Shown here one piece after another: positions 45,838-54,635 of a DNA stretch of 64,000 nucleotides. The DNA is from Anaerolineae bacterium (lineage in GTDB: Bacteria > Chloroflexota > Anaerolineae > Aggregatilineales > Phototrophicaceae), in assembly GCA_023382675.1 (NCBI GenBank), contig JAHDWN010000003.1, positions 64,147 through 128,146 of the forward strand, in the 5' to 3' direction. The position numbers and the translations under genes were made by a program. The notes beneath the pieces are model-generated. The model saw only the letters and a list, made by a program, of their open reading frames with translations, did no database searches and was not told the DNA's origin. The first letter of the stretch is position 1; each line of letters opens with the position of its first letter.

Positions 45838-48444
45838 ATGACCGCCGAGATGGATAACCGCGACGACGCGCCAGCAACACCCGCCGAAACCGCGCAGCCT
45901 GCGCCGGAAGTCGATTCACAGCAGCCTGATCCCGCAGTTCTGGAAGCATTCGGCGATCTGACCATCGCCGAGCTGCTGGAGCGGTTGGTGCGCCGTCCGT
46001 TGGCGACTGCTCGCGCGCTGGCCGACTATCTCACTGCGCCGCGCCCCACTGAACCCGCGCCGCCGACCGAAGCCGCCGCCTTAACGGAGGAGTCGCCCGC
46101 GCCCGACGTGAGCGCGCGCCCGGTAGCCCAGCGCCCATCGGTTACGCTTGACGTGCCTGCTGCGCTGGTTGAGCCTCCTCATACTGCGGATGTGACCCCG
46201 GAACGAGCGCCTGCGTCAGCCGAGATTGTGCCGGATGCGCCGGTGGATCGCCCGCGTGAAGCTGCGCTGCTCGGCGTGCGCCTGGGCGGGTTGGCGCTGG
46301 CGCTCGGCGGGGCGGCGATCATGGCCTACGCGCCGATTCGCACCGAAGAAACGGCGCTCATGAACGGCCTGCCGCTGCTGCTGTTCGGTGGCTTGATCTG
46401 GTTCCTGGTCGGCATGTTCGAGCACTGGAAACGCGAACCTGCCGCGCAGCCTGCGCGGGCTACGGCAGCGCTCATCGAGGAAGTGTCTGCTTTTGACATG
46501 CGCCTGGTGATCGGCGCGTTAGCGCTCGGCAGCAGCCTGATCACCTTCGCGCTCTCCGGCGGCAATCTGTTCCGGCCTGTCGGTGTGATCGCCTGGGCGG
46601 CGAGCATCGTGCTCTGGGCCTGGGCGCTCGCTCCGACGGGGTGGACACCGTGGCAGCCGCTGCGGCGCTGGCGCTCGCATCTTTTCCAGCCGGGCACACG
46701 CAGGCTGCGCCGCCTGACCTGGGTGACGGTCGTCTTGCTGGCGATCATCGCGGTCGGCGCTGTTCTACGGCTGGCCGACCTGCCCAATCTGCCGCCGGAG
46801 ATGACCAGCGACCACGTCGAGAAGCTGCTCGACAGCCAGCGCGTGCTCGACGGCACGACCCAGATCTTCTTCCAGAACAACGGCGGGCGCGAACCGCTGC
46901 AAATGTACGTTATGGCTGCCGTCGTCAGGCTGACCGGCCTGCCGATGGACTTCGACACGCTCAAGCTGGTCACGGCGCTGGAAGGCATCCTCAGTATCCC
47001 GTTAATGTTCTGGCTGGGGCGCGAACTGGTCGGGCGCGAGAACCGCCGCCTCGGCCTGCTGGTCGGGCTGGCGCTGGCCGGGCTGGTCGCCGTCAGCTAC
47101 TGGCACATCGCCCTCAGCCGCCTGGCGCTGCGCATCGTCTACACGCCGCTGATCACGGCGCTGATCCTGATCTACCTGACGCGCGCGCTGCGGGATAACC
47201 AACGCGTCGACTGGATCAACACCGGCCTGGCGCTCGGCGTCGGCCTGTACATGTACCAGGCGGTGCGGATGCTGCCGGTCGTGATCGTCATCGGCCTGCT
47301 GCTGGCGCTGGTGCTGCGCGCGCGCTCGTGGGTTGAACGCACCCGCTATGTCGTCAATTTCCTGGCGCTGGTTGTCATCGCCTTTGCCGTGTTCGTGCCG
47401 CTGTTCCGCTTCACCTACGACTACCCGGCGGACTTCTTGCGGCGCACGAGCGGACGACTGTTCGGCGATTCGATCACGCAGACGACCGACGACGAAGGCA
47501 ATCTGGTCGCGCGCCAACCCACGCTAGACGAGTTGTGGACAGCCTTCCAGGCCAATCTGCCTGTGCTGACGCAGAACCTCCGCAATGCCCTGCTGATGTA
47601 TCACTGGAAAGGCGACGTGGCCTGGATCAACGGCGCGCCCAACAAGCCCGCCTTCGATGCCGCGTCCGGCGCGCTGCTGGTGGCCGGGCTGGGCGCATGG
47701 CTGGCGTGGATGCTGCGCCGCCGGGATCCGGCGCTGTGGCTGATCCCGCCGGCGATCTTCGTCATGATTCTGCCGTCGGCGCTCGCCATCGCCTTCCCAA
47801 TCGAAAACCCCAGCGCCACGCGCATGAGCGGCACGCTGCCGGAGGTCTACCTGCTGGCGGCGTTCGCGTTCGGGCTGCTGCTGCTCGGCATTGGCCGGGT
47901 CTTCGGCGGGCGCGCGGGCGTGCTGCTGGCCGGGGTGCTGTTCACCGGCGTGCTGGCGTTTTCGGCGGTCGCCAACGCCGATACTTACTTCCGGGATTTT
48001 CGCCAGTCATATCTGATCTCATCCAAGCCGTACAGCGATGCGGGCGCGATCCTGCGCCAGTTCGCGCTCACTGAGGGCGGCTACGGTAATGCCTTCCTGG
48101 TCGCTTATCCTTACTGGTGGGATCACCGCGCCCTCGGCATCGACGGCGGGCGCATCGACTGGCCCAACGGCATCGTCAGCCGCGACGACATCCCGACCTT
48201 CCTACGCGACGCCGCCCTGCGCGCCGATGCCTACCGGCTGGACGCGAACAAACCGCTGCTCTTCTTCTATTCGCCCGACGACGTGGACACCGAACTGCGA
48301 CTGCGCCTGTGGTTCCCCGGCGGCCTCGCCCAGCCGATCCAGAGCTACCAACCCGAAGATACCTATCGCATCTACCGTGTCCCAGCGCTGGGCGAGGCTG
48401 GCTTTGCTGCCTTCCTGGAGGACAGCGGCGCCAACGACGGGTGA
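45838..48444 (+). CDS. PMT/ArnT-like integral membrane glycosyltransferase
   Basis: 868 residues. A long soluble N-terminus rich in Ala, Pro and Glu (1-140) precedes about twelve membrane helices (from LGGLALALGGAAIMAYAPI onward). The extracytoplasmic loop LADLPNLPPEMTSDHVEKLLDSQRVLDG carries the acidic motif position of GT39-type polyprenyl-phosphate-sugar transferases. VAVSYWHIALSRLALRIVYTPLITAL is typical of the fold. A soluble C-terminal tail follows. It should transfer a sugar from a polyprenyl phosphate to an acceptor outside the membrane. It comes after the GT4/methyltransferase pair, and a TetR gene follows 118 bases later. Confidence 0.83.
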   Translation: MTAEMDNRDDAPATPAETAQPAPEVDSQQPDPAVLEAFGDLTIAELLERLVRRPLATARALADYLTAPRPTEPAPPTEAAALTEESPAPDVSARPVAQRPSVTLDVPAALVEPPHTADVTPERAPASAEIVPDAPVDRPREAALLGVRLGGLALALGGAAIMAYAPIRTEETALMNGLPLLLFGGLIWFLVGMFEHWKREPAAQPARATAALIEEVSAFDMRLVIGALALGSSLITFALSGGNLFRPVGVIAWAASIVLWAWALAPTGWTPWQPLRRWRSHLFQPGTRRLRRLTWVTVVLLAIIAVGAVLRLADLPNLPPEMTSDHVEKLLDSQRVLDGTTQIFFQNNGGREPLQMYVMAAVVRLTGLPMDFDTLKLVTALEGILSIPLMFWLGRELVGRENRRLGLLVGLALAGLVAVSYWHIALSRLALRIVYTPLITALILIYLTRALRDNQRVDWINTGLALGVGLYMYQAVRMLPVVIVIGLLLALVLRARSWVERTRYVVNFLALVVIAFAVFVPLFRFTYDYPADFLRRTSGRLFGDSITQTTDDEGNLVARQPTLDELWTAFQANLPVLTQNLRNALLMYHWKGDVAWINGAPNKPAFDAASGALLVAGLGAWLAWMLRRRDPALWLIPPAIFVMILPSALAIAFPIENPSATRMSGTLPEVYLLAAFAFGLLLLGIGRVFGGRAGVLLAGVLFTGVLAFSAVANADTYFRDFRQSYLISSKPYSDAGAILRQFALTEGGYGNAFLVAYPYWWDHRALGIDGGRIDWPNGIVSRDDIPTFLRDAALRADAYRLDANKPLLFFYSPDDVDTELRLRLWFPGGLAQPIQSYQPEDTYRIYRVPALGEAGFAAFLEDSGANDG

Positions 48445-48525
48445 AATGCGCGGGGCGGCAGCCTCCTCCGAAAGCAGGAGATACGCTGACACGAATTGTC
48501 GAGCGTTGCCCTGACGACACTCTGT

Positions 48526-48531
48526 TATAAT
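48526..48531 (+). promoter_or_regulatory. Candidate -10 box for the TetR gene
   Basis: TATAAT, 31 bases before the TetR start at 48562. No good -35 box is present at 17 bases, so confidence is limited. Confidence 0.35.
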
Positions 48532-48561
48532 GACCCCATACAGGGTGGGATTCAGATCGCA

Positions 48562-49155
48562 ATGAACGGCATGGATGACAACCTCTTGACGGGCGGGACG
48601 CGCCAGAAACGCGCCGACGCCGTTGAAAACTGTGCCCTGCTGCTGCGCACAGCCCAAGAGCTTTTCGCCGAGCATGGCGTTGAGAACGTGTCTATGTCCG
48701 CGATTGCGGAGGCGGCCGGCGTCGGCAAGGGCACGCTCTACCGCCACTTTGCCAATAAGGTCGAGCTGTGCCTGGCGCTGCTGGATGCCGATCAACGAGA
48801 GCTTCAGGCGCGCACGTTTACGCTTCTGCGTGAAGGTGGCGATGCGAAGGCGAATTTGCGCTGGTTTCTCGGCGAGACGTATGCGTTTGTGTCGCGCAAT
48901 CTCCCGCTGCTGAATGTCGATGGCATGAGCAGCGGCTCGATGCTGGATCATCCGGCGCATTTATGGTGGCGCATGACCATCCGCGGCTTGCTCGCCCAGG
49001 CCAACCCAAACATCGACGCGGATTACAGCGCCGATGTGCTCTACGTGCTGCTCGACGCGCACACCATCCTCTTTCAGCGCAATACCGCCGGTTATGACTC
49101 CGACCGCATCATTGACGGTCTCCTCGCCACGCTCGACCGCCTGCTCAGCGACTAA
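48562..49155 (+). CDS. TetR family transcriptional regulator
   Basis: 197 residues from the ATG at 48562; earlier in-frame starts precede the likely promoter. The N-terminal helix-turn-helix is ADAVENCALLLRTAQELFAEHGVENVSMSAIAEAAGVGKGTLYRHFANKVEL (abbreviated), the TetR signature. The C-terminal ligand domain is helical. Two CGGAC-N4-GTCCG palindromes in the region between this gene and the yceI gene are candidate operators. It probably represses the downstream YceI-family gene in response to a hydrophobic ligand. Confidence 0.9.
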   Translation: MNGMDDNLLTGGTRQKRADAVENCALLLRTAQELFAEHGVENVSMSAIAEAAGVGKGTLYRHFANKVELCLALLDADQRELQARTFTLLREGGDAKANLRWFLGETYAFVSRNLPLLNVDGMSSGSMLDHPAHLWWRMTIRGLLAQANPNIDADYSADVLYVLLDAHTILFQRNTAGYDSDRIIDGLLATLDRLLSD

Positions 49156-49185
49156 CGCACCGACAAGGTTGATTAAACCGGGGTA

Positions 49186-49236
49186 GGGGCGTTGCGTCGC
49201 CTCGCCCAGGGCAAGCCAGCGGCTTGCCCCTACAGA
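49186..49236. repeat. Hairpin repeat ending in GCCCCTAC
   Basis: TAGGGGCGTTGCGTCGCC, then GGCAAGCC-AGC-GGCTTGCCCCTAC. A similar end occurs at 34571-34594 and near 37194-37220. It could terminate TetR transcription. Confidence 0.5.
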
Positions 49237-49272
49237 AATGCCGGTCATTTTCCTGGTGTCGATACTCATAAG

Positions 49273-49286
49273 CGGACGCTAGTCCG
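49273..49286. promoter_or_regulatory. TetR operator-like palindrome 1
   Basis: CGGAC-GCTA-GTCCG within AGCGGACGCTAGTCCGTTT. Same half-sites and gap as the site at 49346. Confidence 0.6.
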
Positions 49287-49345
49287 TTTCTAATCGAACA
49301 CTCACGCATATCGCGTGTACTTTGAGTTATAGTAGCGAGCATAAA

Positions 49346-49359
49346 CGGACTACAGTCCG
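49346..49359. promoter_or_regulatory. TetR operator-like palindrome 2
   Basis: CGGAC-TACA-GTCCG within AACGGACTACAGTCCGATT, 35 bases before the yceI start. Its centre is 73 bases from the first site, close to seven helical turns. Confidence 0.6.
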
Positions 49360-49394
49360 ATTGCGGCTTTCAATAACTCAGGGAGATACAGACG

Positions 49395-49940
49395 ATGGCT
49401 CAATGGAATCTTGACCCGGCACACAGCAGCGCAGAATTCTCGGCCCGGCACATGATGATCACGACCGTGCGTGGGCGCATGAGCGTCCTCAATGGCACAC
49501 TCGATTTCGACCCGGCGAACCCAACGGCTGCCACCGTAGATGTCACGCTTGACGCCGCCAGCATCGACAGCGGTGTGAGCGACCGCGACGCACACCTGCG
49601 CAGCCCGGATTTCCTGGATGTTGCCAGCTATCCCACGCTGCGCTTCAAGAGCACGCGCGTCGAAGCGACGGGCGACAAGACCGCGCGCGTCCACGGCGAT
49701 CTGACCATTCGTAACGTAACGAAGCCGGTCGTGCTCGAAGTGGAACTGCTCGGCATCGGCGGCAGCCCGTTCGATCAGTCAGAGCGGGCAGGGTTTGTCG
49801 CTTCGACCAGCATCAATCGTGAAGACTGGGGACTGACCTGGAACGTCGGCCTGGAAGCAGGCGGCGTGCTGGTCAGCAAAGAGGTGCGCATCAACCTGGA
49901 TGTTCAGGTGATCAAGGTCACAGAAGCCGTCAGTGCGTAA
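49395..49940 (+). CDS. YceI family protein
   Basis: 181 residues, with GGGAG upstream. It shows the whole YceI pattern: WNLDPAHSSAEFSARHMMITTVRGRM, GTLDFDP, IDSGVSDRDAHLRSPDFLDVASYPTLRFKS, VHGDLTIRNVTKPVVLEVE, INREDWGLTWN. The fold is a lipocalin-like barrel that binds polyisoprenoids or fatty amides. There is no signal peptide, so it is cytoplasmic, unlike E. coli YceI. The paired palindromes upstream and the TetR gene 240 bases before suggest TetR control. A terminator follows. Confidence 0.95.
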   Translation: MAQWNLDPAHSSAEFSARHMMITTVRGRMSVLNGTLDFDPANPTAATVDVTLDAASIDSGVSDRDAHLRSPDFLDVASYPTLRFKSTRVEATGDKTARVHGDLTIRNVTKPVVLEVELLGIGGSPFDQSERAGFVASTSINREDWGLTWNVGLEAGGVLVSKEVRINLDVQVIKVTEAVSA

Positions 49941-49966
49941 CCGCAAGCGGCATCGAGTCAGCGTTG

Positions 49967-49995
49967 GGGACGACCAGAAGAGTCGTCCCTTTTTT
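49967..49995 (+). terminator. Rho-independent terminator of the yceI gene
   Basis: GGGACGAC (49967-49974), loop CAGAAGA, GTCGTCCC (49982-49989), then TTTTTT. Confidence 0.88.
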
Positions 49996-50009
49996 GTTTC
50001 GCAATCGCG

Positions 50010-50846
50010 TTAGCCTGCATCCTCGAGGTTGAAGCGGAAACTGCCCGCGTTCGACCATAACCCATCCGGGACATCCATGAAATCGTAGCTGGTCGCCATG
50101 ATGAAATAGAACCCGTCGTCCGGCAGCTCGAAGTCTTCGATGGCCGCGGCCAGCCCGTCGCTGTCGTCATTCACCGCCAACCGCACACCGTTATTGTCGA
50201 ACAGGTAGAGCAGCGTATCCGATACCTCGTCGGTCGTCTCCGTGCGGAGATCAATCGTGTCTCCGGCCTGGCCGATGAAAGTGACGTAGTAGACCGGCTC
50301 TTGCTCGGTGATCTCCAGCAGACCTGAAATGCCGATTTCGACGTTTGTGCTGGCGTATTGCACGCGGCCTTCGGTCACGCTGGCCGGATGCGTATAGCCG
50401 CTGGCGCTGATTTCATATTCGTAGGGCGCGTCATCGCTCTCGCCATCACCGCTGCGCTGGCCGAGGAAGGTCATCGCCAGGACGAAATAGCTGCCATCGA
50501 CCGGGAGTTCAAAATCCTCAATCGCCGCGCCGAAGAGTGCATCGTCATCGGATATGCTGTCGTCGTTGGCGGCGTAGACTTCGCCCCGGCTGCCGAGCAG
50601 CACCAGGTAGGGATCAAGCCCGGTCGAGTCGAGCGGCATCATGCTGATCGTGACCACGTCGCCGGCGCTGCCGTTGAAGACGTAAATGCGCGCGTCGGTG
50701 GTCGTATCGAACGAGTCGGTCAGCGTCTCGCCATCGGGCAGCAGACGGAAGTACGTCTCGTCAGGATTTTCCTCTGTTTGGGCGAAGGCGGTCGTGGCGG
50801 CGAGCGCCAGCAATAAGACCACAAGCGAAATCAACCAGCGTTTCAT
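50010..50846 (-). CDS. Secreted protein with two PPC-type domains
   Basis: 278 residues. Signal peptide 1-22 (KRWLISLVVLLLALAATTAFA). Two beta-sandwich domains follow, both ending in the same segment AAIEDFELP-x-DG-x-YF: one about 38-150 (ARIYVFNGSAGDVVTISMMP, DPYLVLLG), the other about 165-278 (YYVTFIGQAGDTIDLRTE, DTLLYLFDNNG). Acidic loops (NDDSISDDDA, NDDSDG) suggest calcium binding. PPC domains usually accompany secreted enzymes, but no enzyme domain is present here. It is probably a surface or exported binding protein. It converges on the yceI gene. Confidence 0.83.
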   Translation of the reverse strand: MKRWLISLVVLLLALAATTAFAQTEENPDETYFRLLPDGETLTDSFDTTTDARIYVFNGSAGDVVTISMMPLDSTGLDPYLVLLGSRGEVYAANDDSISDDDALFGAAIEDFELPVDGSYFVLAMTFLGQRSGDGESDDAPYEYEISASGYTHPASVTEGRVQYASTNVEIGISGLLEITEQEPVYYVTFIGQAGDTIDLRTETTDEVSDTLLYLFDNNGVRLAVNDDSDGLAAAIEDFELPDDGFYFIMATSYDFMDVPDGLWSNAGSFRFNLEDAG

Positions 50847-51177
50847 AGCGAACTCTCCTGAAGACGATAATGCTCAAAGAACTATGTGCGAAAGCAGCCG
50901 TTTGCAGAGACACGCAACGGCGCGACCGTTGGAGTAGACACCTCATCAGGCGTCGCTGTTGTTAGGGGATGAGGGCGAATTCTCGACCCCATTGCCCTGT
51001 ATGCCAAGGCCTTTTGTATTGTAGGAGAAGACTATCTTGAGAAAAACAAAGATAGGGCAAGCGTGGGGCGGCGGCGCTACACGAGCGGGAGATGCTCGAT
51101 TATAATGCACCGCGATTTGCATTCGGCGCGGCAGTCTGTGCAGGCAAGCCGTGACCGCAAGGAGTGCTGATTAAACG
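50847..51177. other. Divergent promoter region, PPC and TPR-like genes
   Basis: 331 bases, no supported gene. A TATAAT at 51101-51106 may be a plus-strand -10 for the gene at 51178. No repeat or strong hairpin was noticed. Confidence 0.4.
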
Positions 51178-52323
51178 ATGAGCTACGAGTCAAATCTTGA
51201 AGATACCCGCCCGCAGCCGGCGATAAAAGACGAGGCTATGGTGCCCGGTCAGATCTATGACGGCGATAACATTCCGGAATCGCGGCCGATGAGCTGCGGC
51301 ATCACGGCGCTGGTGATCGTGTTTCTGGGGCTGATCGCGATCGGCATCGTCGCGCTGACGACCTACGCGGGCTGGACGGTCGGCCAGCGCGAGGCGGCGA
51401 CGCTGGCGGCGGCGACTCAGGCGAGCCGCATCGACGAACAACTGGCCTTCATCCCACGTGACATCGAAAGCCGCAATACCTTCATGCTCAACGTGCGCCT
51501 GCAATGGCTGGCGCTAATGACGCCGGGCGTGCCGCAGGTGAGCGAGATCGGGCCGACTGCGACGGCGATCTTCATGGAGGAACAGCTCAGCGCCACGCCG
51601 CAGGCGACCGCGACCGCCACGCCGACGCCAGAGATCGCGGCCACGAGCACCGATGCGCCGATTGCGACCAGCCCTGGCGGCGGGTTTGATCTCGCGGCAC
51701 TGCTGAGCCGGGCACAGACGGCGGTCGATACCGCGCAGTGGAGCGAGGCCATCGACCTGCTCGATGCCATCAGCGGCCTCGACCCGGCCTTCGAGGCGAC
51801 ACGGGTGCGCCGCCTGCTGCTGCAGTCGCTCAATAGCTACGCGAACCAACTCTATAACACCTATCGGCCCGGCGATCCGGGACGGCTGGCGGAGGCCATC
51901 GTCATCACCGACCGCGCCGAGCAGCTTGGCCCGCTGGAAAATGGTCTCGCCTACGAGCGCAGCGCTGCCCAGCTTTATCTCGACGCGCGCCGTATGGTCG
52001 GCCTCGATCCGTGGCAGGCGATCCGTGTACTGGAGCAGTTATCCGGCCTGGGGCAGGGGCGCTATTACGAAGAAGCGCGCCAGCAACTTCAGGCGCAGTG
52101 GGTTGCCCTGGGCGATGCGCAGGTGTCGATCAACGAGTACTGCCCGGCGGCGCAGTACTATCAGAATGCGATCAACGTCAGCACCGCGGGCGGCGTCATT
52201 GCCAAGCGCGATAATGCCAACAACCTGTGCGCGCAGGCCACGCCTGTGCCACTGCCGGGGACGGTGCTGCCACCGGCGGGTGACATTGCGCCGATAGGGG
52301 TTGTGGCGACGCCGGGCGGGTGA
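51178..52323 (+). CDS. Membrane-anchored protein with TPR-like extracytoplasmic region
   Basis: 381 residues. A polar N-terminus (1-38) is followed by one membrane helix (about 42-66: ITALVIVFLGLIAIGIVALTTY) and an Ala/Thr/Pro linker (about 128-165). A helical region with paired-helix spacing (AALLSRAQTAVDTAQWSEAIDLLDAISGLDPAFEATRVRRLLLQ, then YERSAAQLYLDARR and YYEEARQQLQAQWVALGDAQVSINEY) resembles TPR/YfiO-type repeats. The C-terminus is a Pro-rich tail. The topology suggests an extracytoplasmic scaffold. No enzymatic domain or close family is recognised. A strong terminator follows. Confidence 0.68.
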   Translation: MSYESNLEDTRPQPAIKDEAMVPGQIYDGDNIPESRPMSCGITALVIVFLGLIAIGIVALTTYAGWTVGQREAATLAAATQASRIDEQLAFIPRDIESRNTFMLNVRLQWLALMTPGVPQVSEIGPTATAIFMEEQLSATPQATATATPTPEIAATSTDAPIATSPGGGFDLAALLSRAQTAVDTAQWSEAIDLLDAISGLDPAFEATRVRRLLLQSLNSYANQLYNTYRPGDPGRLAEAIVITDRAEQLGPLENGLAYERSAAQLYLDARRMVGLDPWQAIRVLEQLSGLGQGRYYEEARQQLQAQWVALGDAQVSINEYCPAAQYYQNAINVSTAGGVIAKRDNANNLCAQATPVPLPGTVLPPAGDIAPIGVVATPGG

Positions 52324-52486
52324 AGACCATTGAGAATCTTATGTGCTTTTCACAAGCTTTTCATATCCTGCTCAGTGCAACGGGTATATGCTTAGGGTGG
52401 ATGAACCTGATGGATGTGAGTGTGTAGTGGTAGAAACAGGTTCGTGGGCCAACGGGATTTAGACCCAAAGCCCTTCCCTCTGTGTG

Positions 52487-52527
52487 CCGCCTTGTGTGTT
52501 CCCCCTCACACAGGGCGGTTTTGTTTT
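52487..52527 (+). terminator. Rho-independent terminator
   Basis: CCGCCTTGTGTG (52487-52498) pairs with CACACAGGGCGG (52507-52518), with one G-U pair. The tail is TTTTGTTTT. It ends the TPR-like gene. Confidence 0.85.
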
Positions 52528-52590
52528 CCGGCAGCCCGCCGCTTGCGGCATAATCAGCCCCAACATGATACCCTTGTCAAAGGCAGGCTT

Positions 52591-53043
52591 ATGGCAGGCA
52601 AATATTACGAAGATCTGGAACCGGGCATGATCATCCGCCACGAACTGGGGCGGACGCTGACCGAAGCGGACAATCTGCTCTTTTGCAGTCTCACGCTCAA
52701 CACCCAGCCGCTGCACATTAACGAGGATTTCGCCAGTAAGACGGAGTTCGGGCAGCGTATCGTCAACGGCATTTTCACGATGGGCGTCGTCGTCGGCATC
52801 AGCGTGCCGGATCTCACTGCCGGGACGATCATCGCCAACCTGGGCTACGAAAACGTCCGCCATCCAAGGCCGATGTTTCATGGCGACACGCTCTATGTCG
52901 AAACCGAGATCGTCGGCAAGCGCGAGAGCCAGTCGCGCCCGAATGCCGGGGTCATCACCATGAAGCACATCGGGCGCAACCAGCACGGCGACATCTGTAT
53001 CGAGGTGACGCGCTCGGCGCTGTTTCTCAAACGGCCCGTTTAG
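52591..53043 (+). CDS. MaoC family (hot-dog) dehydratase
   Basis: 150 residues from the ATG at 52591, with AAGGCAGG upstream; a reading from 52420 runs through the terminator. The MaoC/R-hydratase motif is visible: YYEDLEPGMIIRHELGRTLTEADNLLFCSLTLNTQPLHINEDFASKTEFGQRIVNGIFTMGVVVGIS (abbreviated), with the Asp/His dyad in TEADN and PLHIN, and later HPRPMFHGDTLYVETEI. It hydrates or dehydrates acyl-CoA with R stereochemistry, as in PhaJ or mesaconyl-CoA hydratases. The substrate is uncertain. It converges with a 4-base overlap on the threonine dehydratase gene. Confidence 0.9.
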   Translation: MAGKYYEDLEPGMIIRHELGRTLTEADNLLFCSLTLNTQPLHINEDFASKTEFGQRIVNGIFTMGVVVGISVPDLTAGTIIANLGYENVRHPRPMFHGDTLYVETEIVGKRESQSRPNAGVITMKHIGRNQHGDICIEVTRSALFLKRPV

Positions 53044-54032
53044 CCGCGCGTTTTGGCCTCGGCGCGTGCCGCATACACCTGCCACACACTTGCCGCCTCC
53101 GCGTTGCCGCCGCAGATGAGGGCGACCGGGTGCTGGCACGCGCTGACATCGACCGCGCCGGTGCGCAGCGCCGCGATCACAGCTGCGCCCGATGGCTCGA
53201 CCAACTGGTTGTAGTGCGTCCACAGCCAGCGCATCGAGTCAATCATGGCGGCGTCTTCGACCAGTACGATCTCATCGACGTAGGCGGCGGTCAGTGCCCG
53301 CGTGCGCTCGCTGACGGCACGCGGCGCGAGCGTATCGGCGATGGTGCGCAGCTTCGCCAACTCGACCACGTGCCCGGCATTGACCGCCGCCTGCATCGAG
53401 GGCGCGCCCACCGGCTCGACGCCGATGATGCGCACGCCCGGCTTCACCTGCTTGATGGCGTTCGCCATGCCCGCGATCAAGCCGCCGCCACCGATGGCGA
53501 TCAGCACGCAGTCGAGATCAGGCACGTCGTCGAGCAGTTCCAGGCCGAGCGTCCCCTGTCCGGCCATGGTGAGATCGGCGTCGAACGGGTGGATGTAGTA
53601 GCGGTCTTCGCGGGCGGCGTGTGCGCTGGCGGCCGCGTGCGCGTCATCCCAGGCTGCGCCGTGCTGGATCACCTGCGCGCCCCAGGCAGTGACGCGGGCA
53701 ACGCGATCCTCGCTCGCCGTCGCCGGCAGATAGACGATGGCGGGCAGCCCCAGACGCCAGGCAGCATAGGCGACGGCGACGCCATGATTGCCGCCGGATG
53801 CCGTGATCACGCCGCGCTGCTTGTGCGCATCGTCCAGCGACAGCAGCGTATTGAAGACCCCGCGCGGCTTGAACGAGCCGGTGACTTGCAGATTCTCCAG
53901 CTTGAGCGCCAGCGTCGCCGGGAGTTCGTCGGTCAGCGGCGGCGCGGGCGCGATCGGCGTATGGCGGACGTAGCTGCGAATGCGTGCCTGCGCCGCACGA
54001 TAGGTCTCTAGCGAGAGGGAGAAGCTGGTCAT
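53040..54032 (-). CDS. Threonine/serine dehydratase
   Basis: 330 residues, a fold-type II PLP enzyme. The PLP lysine is K55 in TGSFKPRG, followed by SGGNHGVAVAYAAWRLG for the phosphate-side Asn, and the IGGGGLIAG phosphate loop. There is no C-terminal ACT domain, so this is the catabolic or serine-racemase-like form and not feedback-inhibited IlvA. It deaminates threonine or serine to 2-oxobutanoate or pyruvate. Threonine-derived 2-oxobutanoate would yield propionyl-CoA, which fits the carboxylase operon downstream on the other strand, though this link is inference. Confidence 0.88.
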   Translation of the reverse strand: MTSFSLSLETYRAAQARIRSYVRHTPIAPAPPLTDELPATLALKLENLQVTGSFKPRGVFNTLLSLDDAHKQRGVITASGGNHGVAVAYAAWRLGLPAIVYLPATASEDRVARVTAWGAQVIQHGAAWDDAHAAASAHAAREDRYYIHPFDADLTMAGQGTLGLELLDDVPDLDCVLIAIGGGGLIAGMANAIKQVKPGVRIIGVEPVGAPSMQAAVNAGHVVELAKLRTIADTLAPRAVSERTRALTAAYVDEIVLVEDAAMIDSMRWLWTHYNQLVEPSGAAVIAALRTGAVDVSACQHPVALICGGNAEAASVWQVYAARAEAKTRG

Positions 54033-54182
54033 ATGTCCTCCACCCGATTGAATTCACGGTTGGGCGAACTACAATTATGCCGGTTGCTATCCAGAATTGT
54101 CTAGCAGGCCAAGCACGTTCAGTCACCGATTCGAAATCTTTGAGAAATCACCACGAATACGCTCCTCCTGTGTTATTGTCTC

Positions 54183-54635
54183 ATGATGCACACACAACAC
54201 GATGAAACGCCCAAAGTCCATCGGCCATATCGCCTGATTATGCTCAGCATTCTTGTGGCGCTGCTTAACGTGGGCATGGTCTTCACCAGCCTGCAACTGC
54301 CGCCGGAACTTGCCGCCCAGACCAGCCTGCTGCCAGCGTTGGAAGTCGCCGTGGGCGTGTTTTGGGCGGCGGTTTTTGCCTACGCAGCGCTGCGGCTCTG
54401 GCAGCGCCGCCCGAACCCGGATCGCGTTTTGGCATGGGCATTGACCGTGTGGATAGGTTATAGTCTAGTTCGGTTGACGGTGTTCGCACGCGCCGATTAT
54501 GATCGCGGACGGCTCCCGTTCTTATGGGCAGCCGGTCTGGTTGGCTGCGTGTTGATCGGTATTTTTCTCTTGCGCCCCGGTCGCACAGGCGCAGCTCATA
54601 TGGAGACGAACGACGATGAGCAACGTGAAGATTGA
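54183..54635 (+). CDS. Small four-helix membrane protein
   Basis: 150 residues. Four hydrophobic segments: about 20-39 ([19 protein letters not shown]), 48-70 ([23 protein letters not shown]), 82-100 ([17 protein letters not shown]) and 112-129 ([18 protein letters not shown]). The tail is acidic ([11 protein letters not shown]). It overlaps the start of the carboxylase gene by 20 bases, so it is probably co-translated as the first gene of the operon. No family is recognised and its role is unknown. Confidence 0.7.
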   Translation: MMHTQHDETPKVHRPYRLIMLSILVALLNVGMVFTSLQLPPELAAQTSLLPALEVAVGVFWAAVFAYAALRLWQRRPNPDRVLAWALTVWIGYSLVRLTVFARADYDRGRLPFLWAAGLVGCVLIGIFLLRPGRTGAAHMETNDDEQRED

